Origin: Sinotaia quadrata
Taxonomy: Eukaryota > Mollusca > Gastropoda > Architaenioglossa > Viviparidae
DNA: 64,000 nt
Direction of reading: 5' to 3'
Assembly: GCA_028829895.1 (NCBI GenBank)
Contig: CM054183.1
Span: 21,692,975-21,756,974 of the forward strand
The notes beneath the pieces were generated by a model. It was given only the letters and a program-made list of their open reading frames with translations, had not been told where the DNA came from and made no database searches. Each line of letters opens with the position of its first letter. The stretch's first letter is position 1. Below are positions 24,713 through 36,594 of the stretch, one piece after another. Both the position numbers and the translations under genes were made by a program.

Positions 24713-25994
24713 TACTTCTCTTCGTAAACAAATTAGTCTGCTTTTCAATGTCACTGTATTTACTTTAGTTTAACTTTTTGTTCGGGACTTTGTTACTTTT
24801 ATGTCTTGGACGCTTTCTTTGTATGACGATTCTATTGTTATGTTGTCCTGTTCTGAAAAGGAGTTGTATAAAATTCTGGAATCTTGTACACAAAAATGGC
24901 GTCAACAAAATCTTTCGAAAGTCGCAATGAAATCGCTAATTTCCGTTAAAGTTCAAAGTTCGTAACGTAGCTGCTGAAAGCTTAAATCCTACTTCTCTTC
25001 TTAATGCAGACCGACACTCGAAGACATGAGTATTAAAACAGAGATTGTGTCGAATATCGTCTCATTATCACAAATAACCGTCGAGATATACATTTCACCC
25101 TTGTGCTTGCACACGTCTGCGAAATAAACAATGGAATGGACTGAAATGGACGTGATACTGACCTCAAGGAAAACAATTACTAAGTGTAGAAAGTGAGAGG
25201 GGTAGATTTCAGGTTGCTAGACATGACGCGAATTGGATGATTTGATTTCAAGGTGTAGGTGGCTTCAAGGACCATTAAGATGTTCAATCCATGTACTATT
25301 GTGGATTATGCATTTATATAATTACTAACCTAAATTAATTATCCACACAAGTTAAGATGGCATTTTCATATATTTTTTAAAACTAAACTTTCGTTAATTT
25401 TTCGTCAAAACACGTTTTACTAAACCAGGCTACGGAGAACATGGTTCTTATTGTGTTACCCCGACCTTGAATTGTATTCTATTTTTGCTATATTACTCTT
25501 CAAACATTTCATTGTCTAATCTATGGCGTTTATTGCTTTTATTATTTTAACTATTATCTTTCTTGTTTTTGTTATCTAAGCTATGAATGTATTGCCCTCT
25601 GAAACATAAATAGCCTCGAGCTTTATTTTATTCTAGACCAAACTGTTTGTATTGGGTTCGGTAGCTATGCACAAACTTCTCCATTACTTTTGCACGCATG
25701 GCCGTAACATATCTAATACATTTGAAATCTAGACCATACCTTATACATTTCATTCTCTTTCATAACTTTTACTATCACTTTTCCATTATATTAGCTGTCT
25801 TGATACTGATCTTTTCTTCTTTTTATTGTCTAGACCATAACTTCTCCATTTCACTGGCTATCTGGGTCATTTCCCGTCTTTGCCAAATAATCTATATTTT
25901 ACAGTATATTTCTACCTAGATCATTACTTTTTTTCAAAACGTTGATATCTAGACCCTAATCCTTTCCTATGACAGTGTGACGTCAAAGCCTCTG
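24713..25994. other. Intergenic, weakly repetitive
   Basis: From about 25500 to 25970 the word CTAGACCATAACTT and relatives recur at irregular spacing, a possible very old tandem array. No gene is recognised. Confidence 0.4.
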
Positions 25995-26335
25995 AGTTAA
26001 TAAAAATGATGATTATTATTAATTAATCTTTCATAACTAGTTATGCGTGATGAGAATCTTAATTTATTTTATTAATGATCCTCAAGCAGACACCACTCGT
26101 CTCTCTCACTTGGCGGATATTTTGGTGCTGTAAACGTTTTCTCTCTTCCACAACATTAAGATAAACATTCATCGTCACATATTCTCTCCGTTGGTGGAAA
26201 ACTTACTAAAGGAGAAGATAAATCCGTCTTTAATCTATATTTAGCGTGTCCCCATTCACTCACTTTCTTCTCCAACATGGGATTTTCAATATGCATAATA
26301 TGTCAATAAATTTATTAAATCAATTTTAGAAATTA
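25995..26335. repeat. Dispersed repeat of about 350 bp, copy B
   Basis: Collinear with 10275-10625 in the same orientation (shared TTGGCGGAT, GTGCTGTAAAC, CTTACTAAA, CTCCAACA and TTTATTAAATCAA in order). Copy A sits in the receptor intron and copy B in intergenic DNA, which points to dispersal rather than local duplication. Confidence 0.7.
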
Positions 26336-28338
26336 CATTTGAATTATTTTAGTGAGAAAACATAGCATTCTCGATATATTCCTCGGTGAGAGACGTAATA
26401 AACAATAATTTATTTGAAAGTGGTTGAGTAAACAAAAACGGGGTGTTTCCAAAGAGCGCTAAGTTTGCATTATTATATCATTTACTGTTTTCCAAAGAGC
26501 GTTACTGAACACTATTTTATATAGTTTACTGTTTTATTTCCTTGTCTCTCTTTAGGATTATATGCGAAATAAAAGTGTGTTTAATTATGTCTGTTTAAAA
26601 CCCACTCTCTCTTTTTCTGAGTTATTCTTTATCTCTTCTCATATTTGTCTTTCCTTGTGCTCTCTCTTTAGTCTTTCAACAGTTTTCAAAATAACATATG
26701 TATGTGAACACACACACACGCACTCAATCAGACACACACATGTATGTAAGTATATGTGTTCGCATATATTCTGAAAACTGTTCTATCTATGTATCCATCA
26801 AAATCCTTCATAAAACCACTTATCTTCACCATACGCTATACACATTTTTTCAAGGAAGATTCCTATAGAACATGTTTCATTTTGAAACATTAACCCATTA
26901 TGTTTCTGACTGACATTACTCAGTATGACTCCCATTCATAATATAAGATCCGTGATTGTTTTCTTTTTCAAACATAAATGTGAAAGAAATGACTACGACA
27001 AATCTTAAATATAATAATAGTTTCTCTCGTTAACTGATATCTTATTAGTCCGCGTGGCCCACGGGGGGGAGGTGAAAGAGATAACTCTTTAGCATTTCAG
27101 CTGAGACACCTAGGAGAAAGACGAGATACTCCCAGGGCTGCTGAACTTTAGATGGCGCGAGCGTCGAGCAGTGATGTCCTGCGACGGCAAGGCTTGTCAC
27201 TCAGTCAAATGCCGGACCTTATTCGTCTCCGGGACAGTTAGGCGTCTCCCGCGTTCTAGTCTCGGTAGCTGACGGCAAAGGCGCTCAAACATGTGCACGT
27301 CAGTTGTTGCCTTGGTAACTTCCAGGACTTACTCTTGTGACTATGCATGATCATATTTCGAAGATCGTGAATCTTTCCTAAAATAACCCTCTCTTGAAAA
27401 GAAAGCCATGACTCGCGAGCGCCAGGGATGCCTGAACTAAGTGTGCGAGTTCACTTGTTTGAAAGGTTAATGATAGTTCCACCTCTGTGTTTTCTTGTAT
27501 TGACAGCCTTGGGACAAATGCGGGACAGAACGGCCTGAGTTGCTGGCGGCAATGAAATAACAATGTCAGGAGAACAACAAGATAACGTAGAGGCCAACCC
27601 TTCGCGAAATCACTAACTAGTGCAGTCCCACTGCAATTCGGATATGATAGCACAAGCTGACAAACACGTGCACGTGCATGTTATAAGCTCATTTTATTTT
27701 TTTTTAAAGTGCGTATGCATTTCACACATATAAACACGTGTGGATAAATAGTTCCACAGTTTAGCGACACAGCGAGGCACACGTGTACCAACAACACACG
27801 TGTACCAACAACCTTCAGAAGCACCACATCCACAGGACGTCGCTCGTGTATGCCGATAAAAATTTTCGAAGCCGCAACTTCCGCGACATCAGCTCCCGTT
27901 TGGGCGTGAATGGCAGAGACAAATGTAATCAGCCAACGAGAGACAGCATCCGTCCTCGAAGTCACCCAGGACCGAAAAAGGGACATCAACGATGGAATTT
28001 AATCAGCCCACAGACACACGACCGCCATCGTACAATCAATGTACTTTGGAGGTGGATACTATGCAGTAATAGACATGTATCAATTAGTCAAATAAGGACA
28101 CAATGATTGTCTTCACTGCAGGAAATACGGACAAGACACGGCACCGGGATAGGCAAGTGCTCAACAAACAATAGCCCAACTAAACATCCAGTAAGAGCAG
28201 ATGCACAGACATGTTGATAGAAAGATAGGCATACGGAGAAAGAGATAATTAGATAAAGATTGAGAGATAGAACGGTAAACGTACAGTCTGATGAATGGAT
28301 GGATGGATGGACAGACAAACAATCAGACAGATAGATAA

Positions 28339-28340
<2 letters not shown>
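26336..28340. other. Intergenic, with a CpG-rich stretch
   Basis: From about 27050 to 28020 the sequence is clearly richer in GC and CpG than its surroundings (for example GGCGCGAGCGTCGAGC at about 27153). Frames of 91-107 codons overlap here on both strands (27378-27653 -, 27681-27989 -, 27783-28106 +) but none has a recognisable domain. It may hold a promoter or an unrecognised exon. Confidence 0.35.

Positions 28341-28397
<57 letters not shown>
28341..28397. repeat. (GA)n microsatellite
   Basis: Pure GA dinucleotides. From 28398 to 29158 nothing is recognised. Confidence 0.93.
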
Positions 28398-28400
<3 letters not shown>

Positions 28401-29163
28401 AAGATTCACCAAAATGTAATTGAACAAACTAATTAAGAACAAACATAATGATGGTGTGAGATAAACGGTATATGACACTTTTAATCTTTATTGCAATTTC
28501 TGCACAGAAAAAAACCGCCTAATGGATGCGATATGGGTAGATAGATGGATGGCAACAGATAGCTACTGCAATCAACGAAACTTAATATAATAATTATTTA
28601 ATAAACTCTCCGCTGTTGTAATTGTGTCTCAGTGAAAGATTTTCTCGTGCACAGAGACAGATGTAACAATCAGACGATGCTAAACTGCCAGTAAAGTGAT
28701 GACAATACTTATTACTGAAATTATATTTCAGGCACATAGTTATCCAAACTTTCTCGCAAAGTTACAACAAAAAAATAACAAAATTATTCCTTCATTCTCG
28801 ACATGCTATTAGCTAAAATTAACCAGAGCGTGTTGTCCGATAAGGCTAAAAGCATCTTTATTCTTCTCGCTACTTAGAAAATCAAATTCTGCTAGTGAAC
28901 GGAAATTATTATCCTGCCGTTCAAAACTATCATGGTCACGAATGCAACAAACATAAAGTTGTTATGAGTGATCTTGAGCGAAATATAATAATTATTGTGT
29001 TAGAACATAGATTGGGGTCTGGAGGAGAGGAAAAGTAGAAGGAAAATGGCTGGGTTTGGGTGGCGGAGAAAGGACGCGAGGCACAACCAAAAGATTTCTG
29101 AAGGACGGTTAAGAATAATACTAACCACGCCCCCTAGTTATCAATGACTAACCTTGTTCTCAG

Positions 29164-30182
29164 TGTCACAGTCTGATAAAATTGTCCGACTTCGTGACCC
29201 ACTTGCCTTGTTTACTTCAAATTCGAATATTTGAAACCCTTGGCCCTTTGTTCCAAGCTTCCTTTTTCTAGGTGCTTCTAGAACAGGTCAAGATGTTATG
29301 TAACTTTAGGACCATTGTCCAGTTCTCGAACCAACCACATGCTTTGCGAACAGTCACGTGATACGCAATATACCTTTCTATATATGTACCCACACGCTTC
29401 CGCTCCCTCACTTCGAGCACATTTTAGCTAATTCCATCAGCTTACTCGGGTCGTGAGAGGCAGCCGGCGCCACAGAGAATCAAGGTCGGCTCATGGTTCA
29501 TGTTCACCCATGCCTCACCTGCATTAGCTTATTGGTATAAGCGTGTCGAAATCCACTCTGAGGGCCATGCTGCTAAAATTCCAGTTCCTAGCCACTAACA
29601 AGGGGACATCATTCCTTATGCACCACGTGTGTCGTTAAAGGGGGACTGAGGGAACGAACCGGCATGATTGAGTGTTGAGACCAAGGATACAAGAATAGAG
29701 CTAAGTGCAAGATCAAGTGTACAGATCTCAAAGGAACACTTTTCTGGCAATTTAGATTGACAAAAATCAGGCATAGGCGCGTAAAGACAGAGTGAAGACT
29801 ATTCGCGTTGCATTCGATTTATTGTTAATTTGTTAAACTTTATTAAATCTTATTTTCTTTGTTAATACCTCTTAGTAGTTGATTTCTATGCACAATAGAC
29901 CAATTAGATTAATTCTTAGATTTGAATGGGGGCGGATGAGCAGAAAGATTGATGACGAGTGCATATTAATTTAGAGGGATTTAACTGTTTTCAAATCTAG
30001 CTAAAAGTTCGCAGTTTATTAGTCTGTAAATTTGTCGTCTGAACTACAAGACGCACTTTTAATTAGTCAGATAATAAATTGAGCAACCAGTCTGCGTAGA
30101 ATATGAGAGGAAGAATTAATTATATTTAAAGTCTTTTAATTATTCTAAGCAGGGTCTTTAAATAAATACTGGAAACGTAACA
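29164..30182 (+). repeat. 5' LTR of copy 1 (short form)
   Basis: 1019 bp, TG...CA ends. From the promoter elements, U3 is about 246 bp (29164-29409). The rest is R and U5. AATAAA words at 30073 and 30161 could end the transcript in the 3' copy, which would make R unusually long. Lacks the 526-bp GT-AG segment found in the LTRs of copies 2 and 3. Confidence 0.95.
29355..29410 (+). promoter_or_regulatory. LTR promoter: E-box, TATA and Inr
   Basis: CACGTG at 29355-29360, TATATATG at 29379-29386 and an initiator-like TCACTTC with A at 29410, 31 bp after the TATA start. The same arrangement is in copy 2 (TATA 40357, A 40388) and copy 3 (TATA 57478, A 57509). Start site is predicted from spacing only. 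Confidence 0.6.
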
Positions 30183-30184
30183 AG

Positions 30185-30202
30185 TGTGGGTCGTCGCGGG
30201 AT
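30185..30202 (+). other. Primer-binding site, variant form (copy 1)
   Basis: Two bases after the LTR lies TGTGGGTCGTCGCGGGAT. It resembles the tRNA-Pro site of copy 2 (TGGGGGCTCGTCCGGGAT) but has G to T at position 3, one C missing and one G gained. Copy 3 has exactly the same variant. Confidence 0.65.
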
Positions 30203-30800
30203 TGATATGTATTAAATTGTAAATTGTAACATTTTTATACATAGGGCGCATCATAACCTAGAAACGAACGAACGAACAGAATTGCCAATTGTTCTTTTGA
30301 TTTTTGTATCACTGATTTTCTTTGCTTTTGTTGTGACATGTGCATGTATTCTTTTGCAGAGTAGCGTGCATGTTAGTTAATGTTGATATATTTAAGCGTA
30401 GTTAAATATGTCATGTTAGCTATTGAATGATTTATTTAGTATTGTGTTACTGAGTACTTCATTGTGAGGAGTCGAAGGTTATACCGCCAGCTAGGAGAGT
30501 TATCGGTAGTAACAGACTTCGGACTATTATATTTAGGGTGCTAGATATAATGTGTAATGTTGTATGGTAGGAGCCGTGACATTACGAAAGTCTTGGAACA
30601 GCGGACACTGTGACAAGCAGGTGAAACGTGTAAGAGTTAACGCGCAATTTATTTCGGAAGGTGTTCTGAGTAAATTAAATAATTTTTGTAAGGTTGTAGC
30701 CTAAAAGTTATTTTCGGGATAAGCGGAGTTATCGCCGACGGTTAAAACACACAATTCACGAGATACATTCTTATTGTAGCCAGCGCGCTAAGACAGTAAA

Positions 30801-33800
30801 ATGGATCGCAAACAGGTTATCGAAGACCTGAAAGAAACCGGTATCATGATAGGATATCAGGGTGACGAACTGACTAGCTACATCAAAACTGAGCTAGAGA
30901 AAGCGGAAAAAGCGGAAAAAGAGAGACAAGAGATAGAAAGGGAAGAACGGTTAGCTGCCCGCGAAGCTAAGAAGTTAGAGGCTGATAGACTAGCCGAAGC
31001 TAAAAAGCTAGAAGCCGAAACCGAGGCTAAACGCATAGCAGCCAATGCGGACACAGAAGCAAAACGCATCGCAGCGGATACAGAAGCCAAACGCATCGCC
31101 GCAGACGCGGAAATAAAACGGTTAGAATGGGAAGTAAAGAAACTAGAAGTTACCAACCCAGACCGTGATCGCAGAAGCAGTGGTGATTCGCGTTCTAGCG
31201 ATGGAAATAATCACAGTAGAATTGAAAATATCATTCCAAAGATAAATATGGTCCCATTTGATGAGAACAAAGATCAAATAGACGCGTATTTAAAAACGTT
31301 TGAAAAGTTAGCCAGAGCAACGAACATTCCAGCGGAACATTGGGCGATAAATTTATCGGGATTATTGCAGGGCAGTGCGAAAAACGAGTTCAATAAGCTT
31401 AGCGATTCTGAGTCAGATAATTACGACACAGTCAAGGCCGCATTATTGAAACGTTACAAACTCACAGCCGACACATACCGACGTAAGTTTAAACAGGCCA
31501 CGAAAGCCAGTTCAGAGACGCACGCACAGTACATACGACGCGTAGCTGACTTGTTCCAAAGATGGATAGATCTAGCCGAAACTCCACAGACGTACGCAGG
31601 TCTTAGGGATGAAATGGTAAAAGACCATATTCTCGGGTCATACAAATCAGATCTACTGATTCACTTAGCAATAAGGGAAAAATCTACGCTAGAGGAGATA
31701 GGCAACGCCGCCGATCGCTTTGATGACGCACATTCTCAATTCTCGAACGCACACGCGAACAACAAGTCTCGACCGAACGAACCGCAGACTCGAAAGGATA
31801 AGAAAAATGACGGGAAGGCACCTAATGAGCGTGATGATAAAACATCTAAACCCGACACTAAAAACAAGTCCGACAAACAGAAAGATAAAAAGAATCTTGC
31901 ATGTTACACTTGTGGTGATAGTGGCCATTTTTCACGAACATGTCCTGAAAAGAAAACAGCTAAAGTTTACGCAGTAGAAAGTCATACACCTAAAACAGAA
32001 AAGTCGAATCGAACACCAGTACAGGCAAACGGTCACGATACAATCGCTTTGCTTGATACAGGGTGTGAGCTAGACGCTATTGTAAATGCATCATTAGTTA
32101 ACCGTACCGACTACACAGGGGAGACAATCTCTGTCACCTTTGCAAACGGCGAACAAGACATTTTACCAGTAGCTGAAGTCTCGATTGTTTCAGACTTTGT
32201 AGAAGGAACAGTCAAAGCGGCAGTTATGGAAAACTCACCGCATGACGTGATCCTTGGTTGCAAGTATGTTTTGCCGTGCAAAAAACAAACTTCAACTGAA
32301 CCACCACTGGTTAACGCTGTAACCAGAGCAGCGAGTAGTAAAGACAAATCTGTAACTGCACCGATGTCTGCCGCACCAGCCGTAGATAAAGCAACAGTTA
32401 GCGAGATTAAAATATTACAAGCTGAGGACGAAACACTAGACAAGTTACGCAGACAAGCTGTACTTGTTAGTGACGTCAACACTGACGATTCGAATAAGAA
32501 AGCGTGCATTATTCTGAAAAAGGGTTTATTGTACCGCTATTCGAAAGTGGGAGACGAATTTCGGAAACAATTAGTCGTTCCACAAACCAAACGAAATGAC
32601 GTATTACGATTAGGTCATGAGAGTCTTTTTGGTGCACACATGGGTGTACAAAAAACAACTAGTCGTATTACAAGTGAGTTTTATTGGCCGGACATCACTG
32701 CCGATATCCGTAGATTCGTGTTAAGTTGCGACACATGCCAGAGAACACAGTCTAAAAATTCAATCAGACCCGCACCGTTAGGAGAGCCTGAACTGATCAG
32801 TGAACCCTACAAGCGCGTAGCATTGGATTTGATTGGGCCTATAATACCCACATCAACGAGAGGTAATCGATACGTGCTGACCACTATTGATTACGCAACA
32901 AGATTCGCCGACGCAGTACCATTGAAAAATATTGATACTGAAACTGTCGCCGAAGCCCTTTTCGGTCTTTGGAGTCGTGTTGGAATTCCTACTGAAATTT
33001 TGACGGATCAGGGGAGTCAATTCATAGGCAACGTAATGAAGGAAGTAAATCGCTTACTTTCCATCAAACATCTTACTTGCACACCATACCACCCCCAGGC
33101 AAATGGTCTGATTGAAAAATACAATGGGACATTAAAAACAGCACTTAAAAAGCTCGCCACTGATAAACCGAAAGACTGGGACAGATACATCCCTGCCCTA
33201 CTATTTGCATATAGGGAGGTGCCACAATCTTCCACCGGGTTTTCACCATTTGAGCTACTTTACGGACGTACTGTACGCGGACCGATGATGATTTTGAAGG
33301 CACTTTGGACTGATGAAAAGACAGATGACGAAGTTAAGACAACTTATACATACGTCACTGACTTAAGAAACCGTCTTGAAACTATAGGCAAGATAGCACG
33401 GGAAAACTTGACGATAGCTCAGTCTAGACAGGCAGAATATTACAATAAACACACCAAACCTAGAGAATTTGAAGTTAATGACAAAGTGTTACTGTTGCTT
33501 CCTGAAGCACATAACAAACTTCAGATGAAATGGAAGGGGCCCTTTGTAGTTACCGCCAAGCTAGGGGGACTGAACTATAAGGTGCAGACAGGAAAGAGAG
33601 AGAAAATCTTTCATGTTAACCTACTCAAAAAGTACATAAGCCGTGAGGATCAAACCACTCAAGCTGATTTTGTCGTAGCGACGATAGTTACAGAAGACGA
33701 GGGGGATACTGATTGCGTCACTGGTACTTTACCAAACTGTCCTCTACAGACGGACGAAACTGTCAAAGACGTTAGGGTAAATGAAGCCTTGACAGAAAGA

Positions 33801-35164
33801 CAGAAAAAAGAAGTGAATGAATTGCTTAATGAGTTCTCATCTACTCTGACAGACAAACCAGGGTTGACAGACTTAATAGAATTTTCACTGAAGCTGACTG
33901 ACAACAAACCGATACGTTTGAAGCCGTATCCGTTGCCACACGCTAAGATAGATGACGTTAGACGTGAGATTAAGACTATGTTAGATCTAGGGGTCATAGA
34001 GAAGACTGACAGTGCCTACGGATCACCCATCGTGTTGATTAAAAAACGTGATAACTCGTTCCGTTTTTGCGTAGACTACCGCAAACTCAATCAAGTGACA
34101 GAGTTTTGTGCCGAACCTCTTCCTGATCCGGATCTCATCTTCACTAAGCTAGCTAACGCTCATTACTATACCAAAATAGATTTGTCACGCGGTTTTTGGC
34201 AAATCAAGGTCAAGGACACTGATCGACACATACTAGCTTTCACTACACCAGTAGGAAACTACACATGGAAAGTTATGCCTTTCGGAGTTTCAAACGCTCC
34301 AAGCATTTTTTCTAAAATGATGCGGTCATTGTTAGAACCACTGTACGGACGTGGAGTTGAGAACTTCATGGATGATTTAATTCTAGGCACCCAGACATGG
34401 GAGGAGCACTTAACACTCTTACGAGATGTGCTAGCCAGATTAAAACAAGCCAACCTCACTGCCCGCCCTACGAAGTGTGAAATAGCACAATTCTCCTTAG
34501 ACTTCTTGGGACACAAGTTGAGTCATGGAACTATGTCGCCAAGTGAAGCTAAGATAGCACAACTTAAGGACACTTCACAACCGCTAACAAAAACACAAGT
34601 TAGAAGTTTTCTTGGTCTTGCTAATTACTACAGAAAATTCGTACCAGATTTTAGTGCCATTGCATGTCCTCTGACTGACTTGACACGTAAGAATATGCCT
34701 ACAAAAGTAGTGTGGACTGATGCATGCCAAAACGCTTTTGACGCACTGAAATCTAGACTGACTTCAGATTTAATTGTTAAACTGCCAGATTTGACAAAAC
34801 CATTCTTGTTAAGGACTGATGCTAGCAACACAGGATTAGGAGCAGTGTTATTACAAGAACACAATGACACCAAACACCCAGTTGCATATGCAAGCCGTAA
34901 ACTCACAACTACTGAACAGAAATATTCCACCAGTGAAAAGGAATGTCTTGCAATAGTTGGGCTATAAAAAAGTTCGAAAACTATTTGTACGGAAAAACCT
35001 TTGTCATTGAGTGCGACCACCAGCCGTTGGCCTTTCTCGGACAGGCGCAATTTACGAACAGCCGTTTAATGCGTTGGTCTTTGTTTCTGACACAGTATGA
35101 CGCAAATATTCATTACATCAAAGGGTCTTTGAATGTTGGCGCAGATTACATGAGTCGTGCTTGA
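30801..35164 (+). pseudogene. gag-pol polyprotein of copy 1, frameshifted
   Basis: The frame opens at ATG 30801 and runs 1388 codons to a TAA at 34965-34967. Domain order matches copies 2 and 3: charged coiled coil, capsid region, CCHC zinc knuckle, DTG protease, integrase zinc finger, DDE core and GPF module, reverse transcriptase with FMDD, and start of RNase H. Relative to the other two copies one T is missing in the run near 34957-34958. The frame therefore ends shortly after the second acidic residue of RNase H (SEKECLAIV). The remaining RNase H codons lie in another frame up to 35164. The coiled coil has its own arrangement of TEAKRIAAD-type repeats. A sequencing or assembly error in a short homopolymer cannot be excluded. 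Confidence 0.93.
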
Positions 35165-35341
35165 TGCCATCAAGTGCCGGTACTGATAGAATGTTGTTTA
35201 ATCAATTAACTGAACCCTACGGATTCCTTCCTGTAAATATGAAATATAGTTGCACACTTTATTTCTAGGAATGTCGAAATTTTTTTTGTGTAAATTTTTC
35301 TTCATTGTGGACTTCTACATTTTATCATACATAATTTGTAG

Positions 35342-35374
35342 GAGGCATTTTATCTTTGGCAAGATAAACGCCTC
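35342..35374 (+). other. Hairpin before the polypurine tract (copy 1)
   Basis: GAGGCATTTTATCTT and AAGATAAACGCCTC form a stem with one irregular position and a TGGC loop, directly 5' of the polypurine tract. The same 33-nt structure is present in copy 2 and copy 3. It would lie in the 3' untranslated part of the genomic RNA. Confidence 0.8.
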
Positions 35375-35387
35375 AAAAGCAAGGGGG
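35375..35387 (+). other. Polypurine tract (copy 1)
   Basis: AAAAGCAAGGGGG abuts the 3' LTR, one C interrupting the purines. Expected primer for plus-strand synthesis. Same in copy 2 (46861-46873) and copy 3 (63977-63989). Confidence 0.88.
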
Positions 35388-36406
35388 TGTCACAGTCTGA
35401 TAAAATTGTCCGACTTCGTGACCCACTTGCCTTGTTTACTTCAAATTCGAATATTTGAAACCCTTGGCCCTTTGTTCCAAGCTTCCTTTTTCTAGGTGCT
35501 TCTAGAACAGGTCAAGATGTTATGTAACTTTAGGACCATTGTCCAGTTCTCGAACCAACCACATGCTTTGCGAACAGTCACGTGATACGCAATATACCTT
35601 TCTATATATGTACCCACACGCTTCCGCTCCCTCACTTCGAGCACATTTTAGCTAATTCCATCAGCTTACTCGGGTCGTGAGAGGCAGCCGGCGCCACAGA
35701 GAATCAAGGTCGGCTCATGGTTCATGTTCACCCATGCCTCACCTGCATTAGCTTATTGGTATAAGCGTGTCGAAATCCACTCTGAGGGCCATGCTGCTAA
35801 AATTCCAGTTCCTAGCCACTAACAAGGGGACATCATTCCTTATGCACCACGTGTGTCGTTAAAGGGGGACTGAGGGAACGAACCGGCATGATTGAGTGTT
35901 GAGACCAAGGATACAAGAATAGAGCTAAGTGCAAGATCAAGTGTACAGATCTCAAAGGAACACTTTTCTGGCAATTTAGATTGACAAAAATCAGGCATAG
36001 GCGCGTAAAGACAGAGTGAAGACTATTCGCGTTGCATTCGATTTATTGTTAATTTGTTAAACTTTATTAAATCTTATTTTCTTTGTTAATACCTCTTAGT
36101 AGTTGATTTCTATGCACAATAGACCAATTAGATTAATTCTTAGATTTGAATGGGGGCGGATGAGCAGAAAGATTGATGACGAGTGCATATTAATTTAGAG
36201 GGATTTAACTGTTTTCAAATCTAGCTAAAAGTTCGCAGTTTATTAGTCTGTAAATTTGTCGTCTGAACTACAAGACGCACTTTTAATTAGTCAGATAATA
36301 AATTGAGCAACCAGTCTGCGTAGAATATGAGAGGAAGAATTAATTATATTTAAAGTCTTTTAATTATTCTAAGCAGGGTCTTTAAATAAATACTGGAAAC
36401 GTAACA
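35388..36406 (+). repeat. 3' LTR of copy 1 (short form)
   Basis: 1019 bp, apparently identical to the 5' LTR including the absence of the 526-bp segment at 35708/35709. Followed by the target duplication CTCAG. Confidence 0.95.
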
Positions 36407-36411
36407 CTCAG

Positions 36412-36513
36412 GTACGTATATTCTGGGTGAGTTTATAACTTGTGGCAATATTGTTAAATATATCTTGTAAATAGACAAAAGACGCTCATAAATCAAAACA
36501 CTAGAAAGAAAAG

Positions 36514-36594
<81 letters not shown>

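Larger units (their letters stand above)
29164..36406 (+). mobile_element. Gmr1-like LTR retrotransposon, copy 1
   Basis: A full-length Ty3/gypsy-class element of 7243 bp with two 1019-bp LTRs that look identical, both starting TGTCACAG and ending GTAACA. It is bounded by a perfect 5-bp target duplication CTCAG (29159-29163 and 36407-36411). Internally it has an altered primer-binding site, a 618-bp leader, one gag-pol frame and a polypurine tract. No envelope gene fits in the 220 bp between the gag-pol end and the 3' LTR. The LTRs are 527 bp shorter than those of copy 2. 526 of these bases are one GT...AG segment missing between 29484 and 29485 and between 35708 and 35709, and the other is a T in a homopolymer. 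Identical LTRs mean a very recent insertion. The gag-pol frame is broken by one base in RNase H, so this copy would need enzymes from others. Confidence 0.96.

Noticed and set aside
27681..28106. Overlapping frames of 102 (-) and 107 (+) codons
   Set aside because: Open frames on opposite strands of a CpG-rich stretch are expected by chance. Neither matches a known family.
30801..35164. Classification of the elements as Ty1/copia from the integrase-first order
   Set aside because: The single CCHC gag, the GPF module, the 5-bp target duplication and the RT with FMDD and RNase H resemble Ty3/gypsy. The order fits the Gmr1 group.
35165..35387. Possible envelope gene after pol
   Set aside because: Only about 220 bp lie between the end of gag-pol and the 3' LTR, with no frame of useful size.
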